DNA from: Prostheceraeus crozeri
Taxonomy: Eukaryota > Platyhelminthes > Polycladida > Euryleptidae
Direction: 5' to 3'
DNA length: 64,000 nucleotides
Assembly: GCA_907163375.1 (NCBI GenBank)
Contig: CAJQUW010011252.1
Span: 62,001 to 126,000, forward strand
Shown here: positions 36,156 to 48,814 of the stretch, piece by piece
Layout of the letters: each line of letters begins with the position of its first letter
Position numbering within the stretch: the first letter of the stretch is position 1
The notes under the pieces: generated by a model
What the model was told of the DNA's origin: nothing
The model's database searches: none
The model's input: the letters and a program-made list of their open reading frames with translations, nothing else
Translations under genes and position numbers: made by a program

Positions 36156-39100
36156 TATCAAGCATAAATCTCATCGATTTGTTTTTATGCCGACATATTC
36201 AGTAAATGAAATGAAATGGAGTATTTCCTTGTGAAAAACTGTGATCCGTCAAGAAGAGTGAGATGTATTTCTATCAGCTTACCGAACGTACGAATTCATT
36301 CCTTCCGTGAATCCTTGAAATTGAACATTTTTGGTATGATTTAATTTCAGTCTCATGAACACATTACCTGAAATTAACTCATAAAGAAGTTTATCTCAAA
36401 TCAGTCTCTTTTAAAAGTGTAGCTTTTAGATTACATTGGATAATGAAATGATAATGATGTGGTAGAGATTCATGAAGTACTTCTTATTCAGATTCAAAGA
36501 CCATCCATAGTTATCCAGAAAGCAAGATGATGAAACGAATCAAAGCAATCACTAGCCAATCAGAAATCGAGAATTTTCCTTTTTACATTTTTTCCGATAC
36601 TTTTGAAGATGCTCTAGTTAAAGATGCTTGCTAGCTCTATCATTTTCATGCATAATCCTGGTGCGAAAGAGATTGGTTTGAGATCCATGTCCGTCAAATG
36701 CATTTATTCATTAGAACTTATAGGATGAACTTTCAAGTATGCTGAGTTGTAAGAAAGCAAGAGGCATGCATACTTGGTTATGGGGTTTTATGTGCTTCTA
36801 CATGCATTTTAAATAATGTTTGATAACATCCAGAAATACATACGTAACATCTATCGTTTGAGAATATTTTATAATAGCAACGATATAATATGCATCTACC
36901 AGCTAATTGATTATGCTACCAGACAATAAGGATAATATGATTATTGAAAAGTGCTAAATATTGCATACTACAAGGTCCTAAAAATATTTTGATGAATGAT
37001 AGCGTGGTGGATAGAGCTCCCAGAAATGTTAGAGCAAATAATCAGAATAGTCGCCACATGATGATAAAAATCATCCAAGTATTCCTCAATAATTAAATAT
37101 ATGTAATAATAGTTTGAATTAGCAATTAAAGTAACTTTAAGAGGAATTATGATGGATTGATTTCACAAACTGCATTGTTCTGCACAACAGTCTGAATTTG
37201 ATATTTAGTGAGATATGGTTTTAGCTTAAAATCGAATTGAACTGTTCAAATGATCTTTAATTTCATTTTGATTAAACTAGTGCGATCTCGGGATATACAT
37301 GAATCTCTCTAAGGAAAGAATAAGAAGGACCTTGTATTCAACTATGAAAGCAATGAATTGCCTCATCAGAATATTCTTATCCCTTTCCTGCATGTTTTGC
37401 TCAAAAACTGCAGATGTGACGTTCAATTGATTTCATATCTGAAGTACATGTACATGTACATTTATGTAGACATGTGTTGTCCGCGTCCGCAAGTCAGAGA
37501 AAGTAAAGAACTTTTACAACTACCTTCTCCATTTACGTATTTTGCGTATTTTAATTTTCAATAGTTTGAAATGCAGTGAAATTCGCATTCTAATTTCCAA
37601 CCCTTGGCTCCCTCAGATAAGTCAGTGCTATCTTGCGCTTTCCAAATTTTCACGGCCGTTTGTTCGACATTCTCGATAAACTATCATTCAGGAGTTGTAA
37701 AATACTACCTTCGCTGCAAACCAACGATGGCAATGCTATATGTCCCAAGTGATGCGTTTCTGAGATGTCTTTCCGGTGAAGCCGATGAGGATTTATGTTC
37801 CAAAGTTCCTACCTCACTCTCTCTCTCTTTCTTTCTTTCTAGCTATCTAGTTCTATCCATTATTCAAGACGGTAGCATTTTCTTGCAATCCAATCCATAA
37901 GTGTAAGGTCATACATGCATTAGGTTTTTGACTTTATTTTAGGGACAAACAATGCACATGCCTTCTTACATTTTTGGTCATGCAGGTAGTCTGTGCTATT
38001 AGTATGCGTAGCTAAGAACATGTGCGCTTTTTTCCTCCTCCTTCAGATTAATGATCATTCTACCGAGGCTTGATTTCAGATTTCCTCATTTTAAGATAAT
38101 CTTAATACTTGCTTTCGACAGGCATGTTGGAGCAATTACAAATTCTTGCAAAATGCGTTCTAGATGCAAAAGCTTTCCTGAAATTATCGTTACCACAGAC
38201 TTTTGAAGTACAACGACAATTATATTCCTATGAGGCTACTTGGAAGTTCATTCTGTAAGAGTTCTGCTGAAAAAATTGTTGCAATTTCTTGATTAAGTGA
38301 AACGTAAAAGTTTTTTTCATGAGAAACAGATTATGGTTCGCTGAGGTAAATGTCTTCAATTTACATATCACACTTAACATTGTCAAATTTGAAACGAATC
38401 AATTTAATTTGATGATTATTTGTCATTTTGTTTCAAAATTTCTATGTTATCATGACAATTACGACACTGTTTGATTGCTCATGTATCTACAAAAGCTTCC
38501 TTGTCAACAAAAGAAAAATCCAGACTGACTGCTGATTTCATTGTGTTTATCATTGCAACAATCATTATTTTGTCCTTCATTAATTTGTAAAATAATATTT
38601 TGTCGTTTCTATTGGACTTTTGTTCACTGTTGTCATCAGATTTTGTGCATGTGTGATAATGCTTTTGTAGAATAGGGTAAATAGAATGTTAAAATGATTC
38701 ATGGCATTCCACACTTTGTTATATTCATTTGTGAATCATTGATTCTATTGATTTTGAGACTGAACTCAATTAGATGAAGATTGTCAAAAGAAACTGTGAA
38801 AATTTCGTTGAATTAAATCATTTATACGTTGTGTTTGTAAAAACTGAAACTGCGATTAATTAAATTTTCAATGACATCATTTTGTTTTCAATTTAATGAA
38901 AACTACGATTACTAAAGGGCGTATAGAATGAATTGGTTGATTGGGAAGTGTTAACTATAGAATTAGACATTCAATTTCGTTGTTCCACGGGTGACATCTA
39001 ACTGAGTCGCGTGATGAATTCAGTGTATCAGTGGGTCGCAGATTTCCTTATCTATTAATGGTACTTCCCGTTGCTTCTTGCCTACAGATACCGCTGGTTA

Positions 39101-39982
39101 ACGCTGACAAGCAATCGGTATTGAGTTTCATATAGAACATTAACATCAAAACAGTTCAAGCAACTCATAATCCCACGTGCAGTACACGGAGACTCGACAC
39201 AGATCTATGAAAGAAGTTTTTGTGAAATGGATACCACACTGCAGCTACCATAGTAGTCCCATGCTTCCATGTCACCATCTTCCAGCCTTCTTTTCTTCAA
39301 GAAGGACAAGTTTCGAGCCTTTCCGACTTTCAATATATTCAAAGTTCATTTTTGCAGTTGCAGATATGGCGAATGAAGCTGGGATCTAATGATGAAGTAA
39401 ACAAGCGAGATGGGAATCTGTAGCAGATGAACATTGTCGCCAATAATCATATATCCTTGTCATGATTTGAATGTTTTCTAATTGATATACCATTGCGAAC
39501 ATTTTCTTTATTCAGACGCAACTGATGCAATGATTTCTGTTAAATATGTTTGACACCTGATCTGGAATTGCTGTCAAGCAATTAACTAATGTAATATTGG
39601 CCATTTTGCAGCATCAGCTTTTAGCATTTCAAATTAGGAAATACTCATTTGACAGTTATCTTGACAGGTGGCGAGGAGATAAATCTCCCGCTATTTTTGA
39701 CGGACACGGTTTTGTGAGACAACGTGACGCGGTGTCGTGAGAACGCCAATCTTTCGTTTAGAGGCCTTTTGCGTGCGTAATCAGAACAAAGACGCAGCTC
39801 ACTTAGATGCAGCCGTTCCACGTTTAAAAGGAATCTCTTCATGCAGCCTGTAATGAAGTAGCACCCTGCTGACAATGTTCATAGTTTCATAGTTTGATAT
39901 CAATTGCTAATGCTATTGCTACTACAACTTTTGTACTTAAGCTATTTAACAATAAGCATGAAAGAAGTTTGACCTTTTGCAA
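36156..39982. other. downstream sequence without recognised gene
   Basis: 3' flank of the Ig gene, AT-rich. A pyrimidine microsatellite (CTCTCTCTCTTTCTTTCTTT) lies at about 37820-37842. I could not support any gene or transposon here. Confidence 0.5.
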
Positions 39983-40012
39983 CATTTGTAAAGGAAAAAC
40001 AACGTAAAGTGC

Positions 40013-40043
40013 ATGTGAGACCTTTCGACTGGTTCTCTTTCAG
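40013..40043 (-). ncRNA. hammerhead-like motif, PLE 3 left arm
   Basis: Reverse strand CTGAAAGAGAACCAGTCGAA followed by AGGTCT and CACAT, the diverged twin of 42067-42101. The Tc1-like element sits directly next to its CTGA end, so stem I is separated from it. Confidence 0.4.
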
Positions 40044-40046
40044 CTA

Positions 40047-41296
40047 CAGAGTGTTTCAGAAAAAATGGATCACCCTTAAACATCGCCTTAACTTCAACTT
40101 TGTCTAACTCCGCCAAACTTGAACGAATTTCTCTGAAATTTGGAAGATATGTCAGTTGTGCTTGCTAACATCAATGTTGGAAATTTCAAGCATGAATATT
40201 GAGTTATTTTCCTGTTATAGATAAAGAAGTAGTAGATAATTTGATCTTCATTTAGCAATGTTACACAAAATCATACCTCACACTTATAAAGTTACATTTG
40301 TTTCCTTTGTTATGTAATATGTTGTTCTACAAGCCAAAAGCTATCAAGCAAAACAAAAATAAAGAAAATCGGTCAATCAGAGCCAGTATAGCACCATTAT
40401 TCATCAACAATAATGTAACCGCTACATGTGATTAACTGGACTTCATGTTCCATAGCTTCCTGACTTCGTTGCGGTGGTGTTGGCAGCACTCCTGATTGCT
40501 TTCAGATAGAAATCTATCTCTTACCGGTTGAAAACAATACAAAGCACAAATGAACAATAACGAGATCGAATTCACAAAAGACAAAGTGTCAGCCTTGCTA
40601 GAACTAGGGTTTTCTTTGCGAGCTACAAGCAAGCGACTAAATGTCCCTTACACAAATGTGCATCGATGGCATGATGATGATTTTCGACTCTGTCGTACAG
40701 ACTCTGCCGTCCAGCTCTGAACTTCACATACAGCAAGGAACCATGAATTCTGAACGCTATGTGAATGTTTTACGAATGAACATTGGCCAAATGACAGATC
40801 AACTTGGTGATCCATCGATTTGGTTGTTTATGGATGATAATGCTACGTGTCACAGGAGTAGTAGAGTCAACTTATGCAAGTCTCAATTAGGGCTTAGGAC
40901 ATTATCTTGGCCAGCTCGTTCTCCTGATCTGAATCCCATAGAAAATGTGTGGAGTATTCTAAAACGTAACGTTCGTCGTTCACTGCTACCTACAGATGGC
41001 GTATCACAACTACGTCACTGTTAAAAAGAGAGTGGAGAAAGTTAGATCAGTCAAAAATCAACGATATCATCGAATCAATGCCTAGACGAATTGGTAATGT
41101 CATTGACAATAAGGGTAGGGCCACAAAATATTAGCTTCTTAAGAACCGTTGCTGTATCATAGCTTATCAGATTATATAAGGACATTTAAATAATGTATAT
41201 TAGGGACATGAAATAACATGAAAAATGCTTTCTGTATCATACTTATGTTTTATTTAGTCAAACTTTAGGATGATCCACTTTTTATTAAACGGACTG
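40047..41296 (+). mobile_element. Tc1-like transposon, internally deleted
   Basis: 1250 bp with TA duplications (40045-40046, 41297-41298). Terminal inverted repeats start CAGAGTGTTTCAG and, reversed, CAGTCCGTTTAAT, both continuing to TGGATCA.CCT. The right PLE arm shows the uninterrupted site, which proves the insertion. The transposase between the ends has lost its middle. Confidence 0.85.
40550..41132 (+). pseudogene. Tc1-type transposase, DD34E, middle deleted
   Basis: From ATG 40550 the N-terminal helix-turn-helix reads FTKDKVSALLELGFSLRATS, then NVPYTNVHRWHDDD. In another frame from about 40740 come GTMNSERYVNVL, WLFMDDNATCH (second catalytic Asp) and SWPARSPDLNPIENVW (catalytic Glu, 34 residues between). 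A further frame change near 41023 leads to LKREWRKLDQSKINDIIESM. The region with the first catalytic Asp (WTDES) is missing, so no active enzyme can be made. Confidence 0.8.
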
Positions 41297-42066
41297 TATT
41301 ACACCGGTGTGAAACAGATGCACTAGCATTTGAAGTGTTTTGCACTATGGAATTGATAAATTACTGACATGTTTAAACAAAGACTAGAAATCACTAAAAG
41401 CAAGATTAATTAAAGCTAATTACCAAGGCAAAGCTAAAGACAAAATATTTTCCTTTTATACACACAAATTTGGTTGAAGGCGCTTGATGCACATCTTCTG
41501 CAGAGCTGTTAAAAGTATTTTTTTGTAGCCGTTGAGCCGAAAGTGGTTTTCTCTGTGCGGTAAAGTTCCCGTGGCCCTTTTGAAAGATCGCCGTTCAGTT
41601 ACTGCCCAATCAAACGTAATTTGTTCTTTCGTGTGTGTTTGCAGATACAGATACATCGGCAGAATAAGTCGGATTCTTCAAGAGAGGGCAAACAAACACT
41701 TTCCAAAATGGCTACAGTTATTTAAGACTCGACCACGTGCCAAACTACCTCCGTCCAGCTCTATCACACGCCATGTATTTGAACTAAAATGCCAGCCTGC
41801 AGAAACGGCTTTTAGTGTTTTATTTCATGTGGGGCGCAGCACTCTGCTACGTCTGCGTATTGCCGAGGTATTGTACATCAAACGCCTTCAACCAAATTTG
41901 TGTGTACAGAAAGGGAAATGTTTTGTCTCTAGCTTTACCTTGGTAATTAACTTTAATTAATCTTGTTTTTAATGATTTCTTATCTTTGTTTAAACATATC
42001 AGTGATTTACCAATTCCATAGTGTACAACACTTCAAATGCTAGTGCATCTGTTTCACACCGGTGTA

Positions 42067-42101
42067 ATGCCTGAAAGTGAACCAGTCGAAAGGCCTGGCA
42101 T
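42067..42101 (+). ncRNA. hammerhead-like motif, PLE 3 right arm
   Basis: ATGC (stem I), CTGAAAG core, ACCAGTC, GAA, palindrome AGGCCT (stem III), then GCAT, which pairs perfectly with ATGC. Same layout as in PLE 1 and 2; degenerate in the core. Confidence 0.45.
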
Positions 42102-42227
42102 GCACTTTGCGTTGTTTTTCGTTTACGAGCAACAAACAATCAACATGTAAAACAAACAGCTTGTTGTGTATGCCTGCATGACTATATTATATGACTTGAT
42201 TCAGCTAATTTACAGTGGTCGCATGTA

Positions 42228-42304
42228 CGCGGTTGGTGCTCAGTTGGTCGAACCACAAGTCTAGGTAACCTGGGGTAGCAAGTTCGAGTCTTAATGCCAG
42301 CCGC
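42228..42304 (+). tRNA. tRNA-like sequence or SINE head
   Basis: TGGTGCTCAGTTGG resembles the pol III A box and AGTTCGAGTCT the B box, at tRNA spacing. The ends GCGGTTG and CAGCCGC can pair as an acceptor stem with one G-U. The anticodon arm does not fold well, so this is a decayed tRNA gene or the head of a tRNA-derived SINE rather than a functional tRNA. Confidence 0.35.
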
Positions 42305-43030
42305 ACATCTTTTGCTTGGCAATTGATTTCATTTCTTTCTTATTGTTAAATAATACTGGTTGGAAAATTTGTGGAGGAATTTTTTTTCTGAAGTAATACA
42401 GCTCAGAGGATTGTTTTTATTCTGCAATTTTCTTCTAAACTGATGAGACATTTTCCTCTCAGGATTTATTTTTCGCGGTTATGACCTTAACACCATATAA
42501 GCGGTTGTCGTCTTTTTCGAGTGTAGCGCATGGGACAACCATAATGACCTTATTAATGATCTTAATAGAAGAAAATGTGAAAGAAAATGAAATTGTCTGT
42601 AGCAGAATAATGTTTTCGCATGCAAAAATTTGAATTGTTAATTAGTTATTAGGATTATTTGCTTAATGTAGCAATTTACTGATTTGAAAAGACGCTATAT
42701 CATCAAGAAACTGATTATTCATTCATGATATTTGCATTAATCTTCTTGAGCAAGCGGAGAACACAGCAATCTGTCTCTGAGTCGACAACTCTCCATGTTG
42801 ACGCCGAAAGTAATGGATCACCACTGCCAGGCAAAAGAATAACTCCATTCTAGTTTGAGTTCAATCCCATCAAATATTGTTTTAACCCTCGCCCGACTAG
42901 TGGTGGAGGATTTTTGCCCCCTGGCGAATTTTTGAATATCTTTTTATCCAAGCAAGGTATGGCCACCGGATTTCTATTAGCTTAGTTCACGCATTATGCA
43001 ACTTTTGACAGAAGGATAATAAATTTAGCA

Positions 43031-44697
43031 CAGTAGGGAGGCGGGCCTAATATGGGCAGCGGACTATTATGGGTAATTTGAGTTCTTCGGCCTCTAGCTT
43101 CGGAACCATTGCTCGTATGAACTTCAAATTCGATAGAGAGCCAATCATGGTCATTGTCTATCCGCATGTGACAGCGCAGCTCATTTGAGGAAAGCACGCG
43201 CTCACACGTGCACATGCACTAAGAGGATAGCGGAAAATGCACAAATTTGATCGCTGAAGTAACGACAATGAAGATCAGTCGCTTATTTGGCTCAGCATCT
43301 CATTCTGTGTAGGGCATAGAAATAGATTGTTCATCTGAAGTTGATTAGAATGGAAATTGACTCAAGGTCGCGACACATCCGGGGGAACTAAGTTGGGGCG
43401 AAAATCACCGATGAAAAGCTTAGAATTACACATGTGACTGATTCTAACGCAATGAAACAGCCGTTGACAAGTGTATCTAAGTGAAAATGCGTGCGATTTT
43501 TGTGCCACTATTGTGTATTGCATGAAGTTTCATTTCCATTCTAGAGGTTTTATTGTTATCAATTTCTATGGTGTAGGGTGATTGTTCGAGGCAAACGAAA
43601 ACTGATCCGTCATCGCAATTACATGCAGATAAACAATCTAACTTCCATTTAGGCCAACGATTGATAATTTCCGTAAAACGCGAGTCTAAGAAAAGTTACC
43701 TTACAACCTCACTCCTAAAATATCACTGGGGTAAAATAGGCAGTGCATTTTTATCATCACTATTATTATGTCTGGCATTGCTTATTTTCCAGACAAATAC
43801 TCAGAATCTATGAGAGATTTATAGAAAGACATAAATGGAACTATGAATCAATGCAAAAAGTTTATAAGAATTTGGTGGAAAGAAAAGAGATTCAAACAAT
43901 GCGCCAAAGCATGAAATTTGTAGACAGGCCTATTGTTTTCAAGTTTACTGTAGAAAGTTAGATGGCAAACTAAATGAGATAAATTCTTCTTTTAAAGTTC
44001 TCATCATGAGCACCTATCTTGCTAATGAGATTAGCATCAGTTTAGTTTGCCCTTACAGCGCTCGAGACATATCAGTTGGCTATTAAGTATCATTTCAGTC
44101 TACCATGAGTTGTTTGTACTCCTGTACATGCATGTTATCGGTGGCGATTGACAATAAGCCACGATGTTTGACCTTTGCACCAAATGCCGTATAAGAATTT
44201 GGCATGTGAGTGGTGTGGCGTGAATGAAGAGGCGATTCATTCAACGTTTGTTATTTTGTGACAAATGCAAAATCAAGTAAAATGATGATTCATGACTTTT
44301 CAAGCTATGTAAAAGAAGCCTTGTTTAACTATCGATGTGCAGCCGATAATGCCATGTTCCATTTATGTTTCTTATCTTGATGAACCAATAATGTATAGGA
44401 AACTATGAAACCGTTGATAAACATCATTTAATAAGTCAAAATATGCAAAACCCATATAGCCACAAGTAAGTGCCCATATTTCTCCGTGCTATGGGGCTGA
44501 ATGGGTATTTTGACACTTTTTACAAAATCGCTTCCAAATTTTTCCTTATGGATCCTAGAACCTTCATCTTTTTGTAGAGTTGGCTGATACGCTCTTCTTG
44601 CCCTATGAGTTATCCCGGGAAAAAAAGAATTACTTTTGTAAGAAATAAGTCTGGAAAACCCATAGGGTGCCCATATTAGTCCCGCTTCCCCTACTTC
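43031..44697. mobile_element. possible older TIR element inside the TTAA element
   Basis: AGTAGGGAGGCGGGCCTAAT at 43033 and ATTAGTCCCGCTTCCCCTAC ending near 44695 are inverted copies, both with TGCCCAT/ATGGGCA on the inner side (about 27 bp in all). CAG/CAGTAGGG-type ends recall hAT, but no target duplication is visible. Confidence 0.4.
43315..43570 (-). mobile_element. 256-bp MITE family (CATAGAAAT ends), copy 2
   Basis: Perfect 8-bp duplications GTGTAGGG (43307-43314, 43571-43578). Inverted relative to copies 1 and 3. Confidence 0.85.
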
Positions 44698-45304
44698 TGG
44701 CGTGAGAGCTATTTTAAAATCTGACTGTTTGGAATATGTTGCCTGATTTCGGTATGAATTCACTTTTTATGTATGTTGCGGTATCAATTCTTGATGAAAT
44801 AAGCTGCCTATTATGTATGCATGTTTAAAATTCAAATTTCAAATATGATTATTTATTAATTTTTGTACTTTTTAGTTCTGCACCTGATCAGCAATTATTG
44901 AAATGTTTCAAAATCATATTGCTTGATAAAAGTCACCGAATTGGGCTGTTTCATTCTCCCGCTTTTTAACCTTTGACCTCATCTAATACATTGATGTAAT
45001 CTCAGAGCGATCAATATATCAACGTTTTGTTAACCACCTTAACCAGATCTTTCGATTAGTGTATGGTTTATTAGTTTTTGTTGTCATTTTTCATTTCAAA
45101 TAGTGATCTAATGGAAATCTGTTAGAAAGTGGCGGTTTTCACCTTTGATTTTCACCTCATCCTAGGGATGACGTTAAAAGTAAAATTGATGCTGTTTTTC
45201 TGACTCCACTTTCAATCCCCATTCGATTGATGTGCTTTTTGGCAAAATTGGTGCAAAAGTTTGGGAGATCAGGGGGGAGAAATTTTCCCCCAGTGGGGCG
45301 AGGG

Positions 45305-47398
45305 TTAATTCTTTCAAAGCCTCGGTCATAACCGAACGTGTAGGCCCACTGGTAGTACCTCAAGCGAATGAGACACTGCTCAGAGATGGATTCATCTGTC
45401 GCTGTTACTCTAGAGGTGACGCGATTCTATCTCAGCAATTGTATGCAATGGTAGAGAGAGGTGGAAAGATCCGTCTCCCTGTGGCTTACGTGATTGGCAA
45501 AGCGCGCGCAATGCGTAAGGAAAGTTGTATCAGGGAACACGCGGCTAGCGTTGTCACAATGAAGACTTGACATCTGCCAAAGTGAACAGTACCTATCTTT
45601 GACTCAAACTTTCTCCGTGGTAAATTCGTCAAATGGAAATATTATTGACATCGTTCGACTCCTCACGATCTGAATTTACTGACTGTGTGCGTTCAATGCT
45701 GTGTCAATGATTTAGTTCGTCAGAATTCAAGCTTGAATTTGCATTACGTTCAATGGCAAGTGGATCCTTCTGCCCCTCGGGACTACATGTAGTTCTTGGC
45801 GTGACCATCAGTATTAAAAAATGTCATCTCTTGACCAAACAAGGCAGACAAGGCAATTTATCTCTGGTGTCAATGCACAGTCAATATATAGTTGATGGAT
45901 TTCGTCGGGAGGTTCATAATATGAGAAAAACAATAATTTGTCGTTAGTCTCTCCCCAATACTTTTTTCCAATATGCGAGTGTTTTGAATAAAAAGGCAGA
46001 TGTTATGCGCCAGACGTTTCGCGTACCAGCCGTTTTCTCAATGGCAAAAATTACACAGTCAATTATTTTTTTTAAAAAAAAACAGAAAGCATCGGATGAT
46101 TCAATGTACACTTCGAATAATAAAATATACATTTCGGATAATTGAATGCCTGCTTTGGATATTTGGAAGCACACGTCGAATATACGAGCGGGAATAACTG
46201 TAGTTGTAGAAGAATAAAACGCAAATCATCAATCTTTAATCGGCAGCTTAAGTAAGAGCACGCCAAGAAGAGTCCGTGCTGTTCTAAATTAAATTTAATC
46301 ACGGCACGGCTAAAAATTCGAAGGAAGTTTTAGAGAACAAAATAAATTAAAGCAGCTAACCTAGTGGAAAATTGTGCAATAAATTAGATTATAGCTATGT
46401 TAATACAATGTCTATAGTAAGTCTATAGTCAATCTCAACGTCAGTGGGAGAAGACCAAGAGGCCGGGCGAAGCAGAGATGGATCGACGCCATCCGGACCA
46501 AGCCCACAACCGATGGAAGTGGAGACAGCGATCCAGGAGAGAGGACAACGCGGAACTAACGCCGAAGAAGAAGAAGAGCATGTCTCATGTGATACATTTG
46601 ACAAATATATTCTAATAATAAAAAATATGCATATGGCAACTATCGTCATGTTTCAATTTCGCTGGAGGCATTTGGCCAGATGCGGTATGTTGAATAATTT
46701 GTTGAGTAACTGACTGAGTGAGATTTAAATTTGGCGCACTTGAATGAAATGCTTTTCCTCTGAACGTAAGACCGATATGCAGTACTACTAAAAACGAATA
46801 AAAAGTACTATTCATAATCAATAAAATGTTGACTTCGGATGACAATCTATCTTTCGAGTGCGAATCCGCATCAAATTTTGATGTGTTGATCGTCCTGAGA
46901 ATTCAATTGCTTTATCTGAATTAATTCTGAATTATCTTAGTTCGGTCGCTCCCTATTTGAAGCAGTAGGCCTGCTGTCATACCCGATTTAGCTTGTATCC
47001 CATGAGGACGCGAAATTGATTGCATCCCCACACAAACAATTCCCCAATGCGTCAGTAGGAGTAGCCATTGACCTCATTTTGCTGAATTGATGAAATATAA
47101 TGACATGTCGTCCATCTAGAGTTGGAACCGTGCCCGGTCTATTTACAGTCGGTAACCAAATCATAGTGTGATCGCTGACGTCCTGACGTCGCTCCGACAA
47201 CATACATCGCTTTTGACCATTTTCGTGATTAAAATTGCTTTCATTATCTTATTGGTGGAATAATGTTATATCTGTGGAATCATCTAAGCATTGCGCGTCG
47301 TTTGTTGCGATCTATTTGTCATCATGCGAATCAGGGAAAATTTTACAAGCAGATCTTTGTATTTGCGAGTTTCTGGTTGGAAGTGAATGGTATTCCTC
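45305..47398. other. mixed sequence with one LINE scrap and a 21-bp repeat
   Basis: About 46107-46190 holds four degenerate 21-bp units (TACACTTCGAATAATAAAAT type). The LINE scrap at 46440-46580 is listed separately. The rest is unassigned. Confidence 0.4.
46440..46580 (+). pseudogene. RTE-like LINE, C-terminal scrap
   Basis: SGRRPRGRAKQRWIDAIRTK is the conserved GRPK.RW.D.I motif near the C-terminus of RTE-type LINE polyproteins. It then loses frame. Only the last 40 or so codons are left. Confidence 0.6.
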
Positions 47399-47400
47399 TA

Positions 47401-47781
47401 GTCCGGCAGCCAGAGAGAGTTTCTGCAGGGAGCGAGACCGAAAATAAGATTTTCACAGAATGATGTGCACCCTATGCTGAGATCTAGTTAGTTCATCTTC
47501 TTGTCAGACAAGATCAAAGAGAAACACATGTTAATCCAATGGGGAGCAGATTGCAGTTTTTTGGCAAAAATGAAATTTTCTGTGCACACTCCTAACAAAA
47601 ACTGCAATCTATGTCCCATTGGATTTATAAGTGTTTTTCTTTGATCGTGTCCGACAAGTAGAGGAACTCACTAGAACTCGGCAGACGCGCAGATTCGTAG
47701 TAGGCATAGGGTGTAAATCATTCTGTGAAAGTCTCATTTTTCAGCCTCGTTCCTGGCAGAAACTCTCTCTGGCTGCCAGAC
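47401..47781. mobile_element. foldback MITE family (GTCCGG ends), short copy
   Basis: 381 bp with TA duplications (47399-47400, 47782-47783). Ends GTCCGGCAGCCAGAGAGAG and its inverted partner. The two arms are inverted along nearly the whole length (AAATCCAATGG/CCATTGGATTT, CTTGTCAGAC/GTCCGACAAG), with almost no spacer. Same family as 58109-58820, lacking that copy's central part. Confidence 0.85.
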
Positions 47782-47899
47782 TACTCTGTATTGGTTGGCG
47801 CGGTTGACCCGGTGAATTTTGCTAAATTAGTACACGTGACCTCATTTTCTGGTCATCCGTGAATTCTCTTAAAACTGGATTGACTTGGAATTCAAACGT

Positions 47900-48155
47900 C
47901 CTAGAAATTGATAGCAATAAAGCCTCTAGAATGGAAGTAAAGCTTCTTGCAATAAACAAAAGTGGCACAAAAGTGGCATGCATGTTCACTTAGATACACT
48001 TGCCAGCGGTTGAATCATTGGGTTAGAATCAATCATATGTGCAATTCTAGGCGTTTCATTGGTGGTTCATGTCCCAACTTAGTTCCCCCAGATGTGCCAC
48101 GACCTTGAGTCGATTTCCATTCTAGTCAACTTTAGATAAACAATATATTTCTATG
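47900..48155 (+). mobile_element. 256-bp MITE family (CATAGAAAT ends), copy 3
   Basis: Perfect 8-bp duplications TCAAACGT (47892-47899, 48156-48163). The first bases (CCTAGAAATTG) differ slightly from the family. Confidence 0.85.
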
Positions 48156-48814
48156 TCAAACGTGCTGTTTCTGTGGAATAGCTCAGTGTGACTGCCGCTG
48201 TTTGTGTCATTCAATGGCTAATTGGTCGAATCCTTATTTAGACTAATTTTTTAAAATTCTACTTTTGTTTTGTTGAGAATGTCTGGAAACACTCCAAAAC
48301 GCAATACCATAGATGCAACTCTGCTACTTCGACTTCAACTCCTACACTATAAAGATAATATGAGATAATGACATTTAAGAGTCACACTTTCAACACTTAA
48401 AATTCGATTTTAATGCATGTAAGTCTAAGGCATTTCATAAATATTCAATAAGTACTCAACCATCAACAATTATGCATTATGAAATTTTGAAATTAAGCAT
48501 ATTATCAATTCGAAATAAAAACACATTACAATTCATGAACGCAAAAAATAGTTATGTTTGAGATATATAAGTCGACATGGTTGCACGAAAGATATCGTCT
48601 CAATGGATTGATGTCAATCAACTTGGTTCATAAGGTAGAGCTAACCAAGCGTCTTGTTAATGTTGCTAGACAAGTAGCAACGACGACATAATCGTGGAGC
48701 ATAAAATTCACATTGAATCTAATCTAGTTAAATGTCACTCTATCAAAAAGAAATATTCACTACTGGCATTAGTGAAAAAAGTTATTTGACAGTAGTATGT
48801 AATACATACATATA

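Larger units (their letters stand above)
39983..42140 (+). mobile_element. Penelope-like element remnant 3, inverted terminal repeats
   Basis: An inner endonuclease piece (about 41560-41960) is enclosed by inverted arms: 39983-40046 plus 41297-41500 on the left and about 41875-42140 on the right. The left arm is split by the Tc1-like element. The protein reads SNVICSFVCVCRYRYIGRIS, then NKHFPKWL and RLQPNLCVQKGKC, the GIY-YIG module and C-terminus of a PLE. The reverse transcriptase is absent. Broken and old. Confidence 0.75.
42886..45304 (+). mobile_element. TTAA-flanked element (piggyBac-like ends)
   Basis: Both ends carry TTAA (42882-42885, 45305-45308). They read CCCTCGCCCGACTAGTGG and, at the other end reversed, CCCTCGCCCCACTGGGGG. 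Both are followed by a short C-rich block and an AATTTTTG/CAAAATT zone. TTAA duplication plus a CCCT start is the piggyBac signature. No transposase was recognised within its 2.4 kb, which contain two further elements. Confidence 0.6.
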
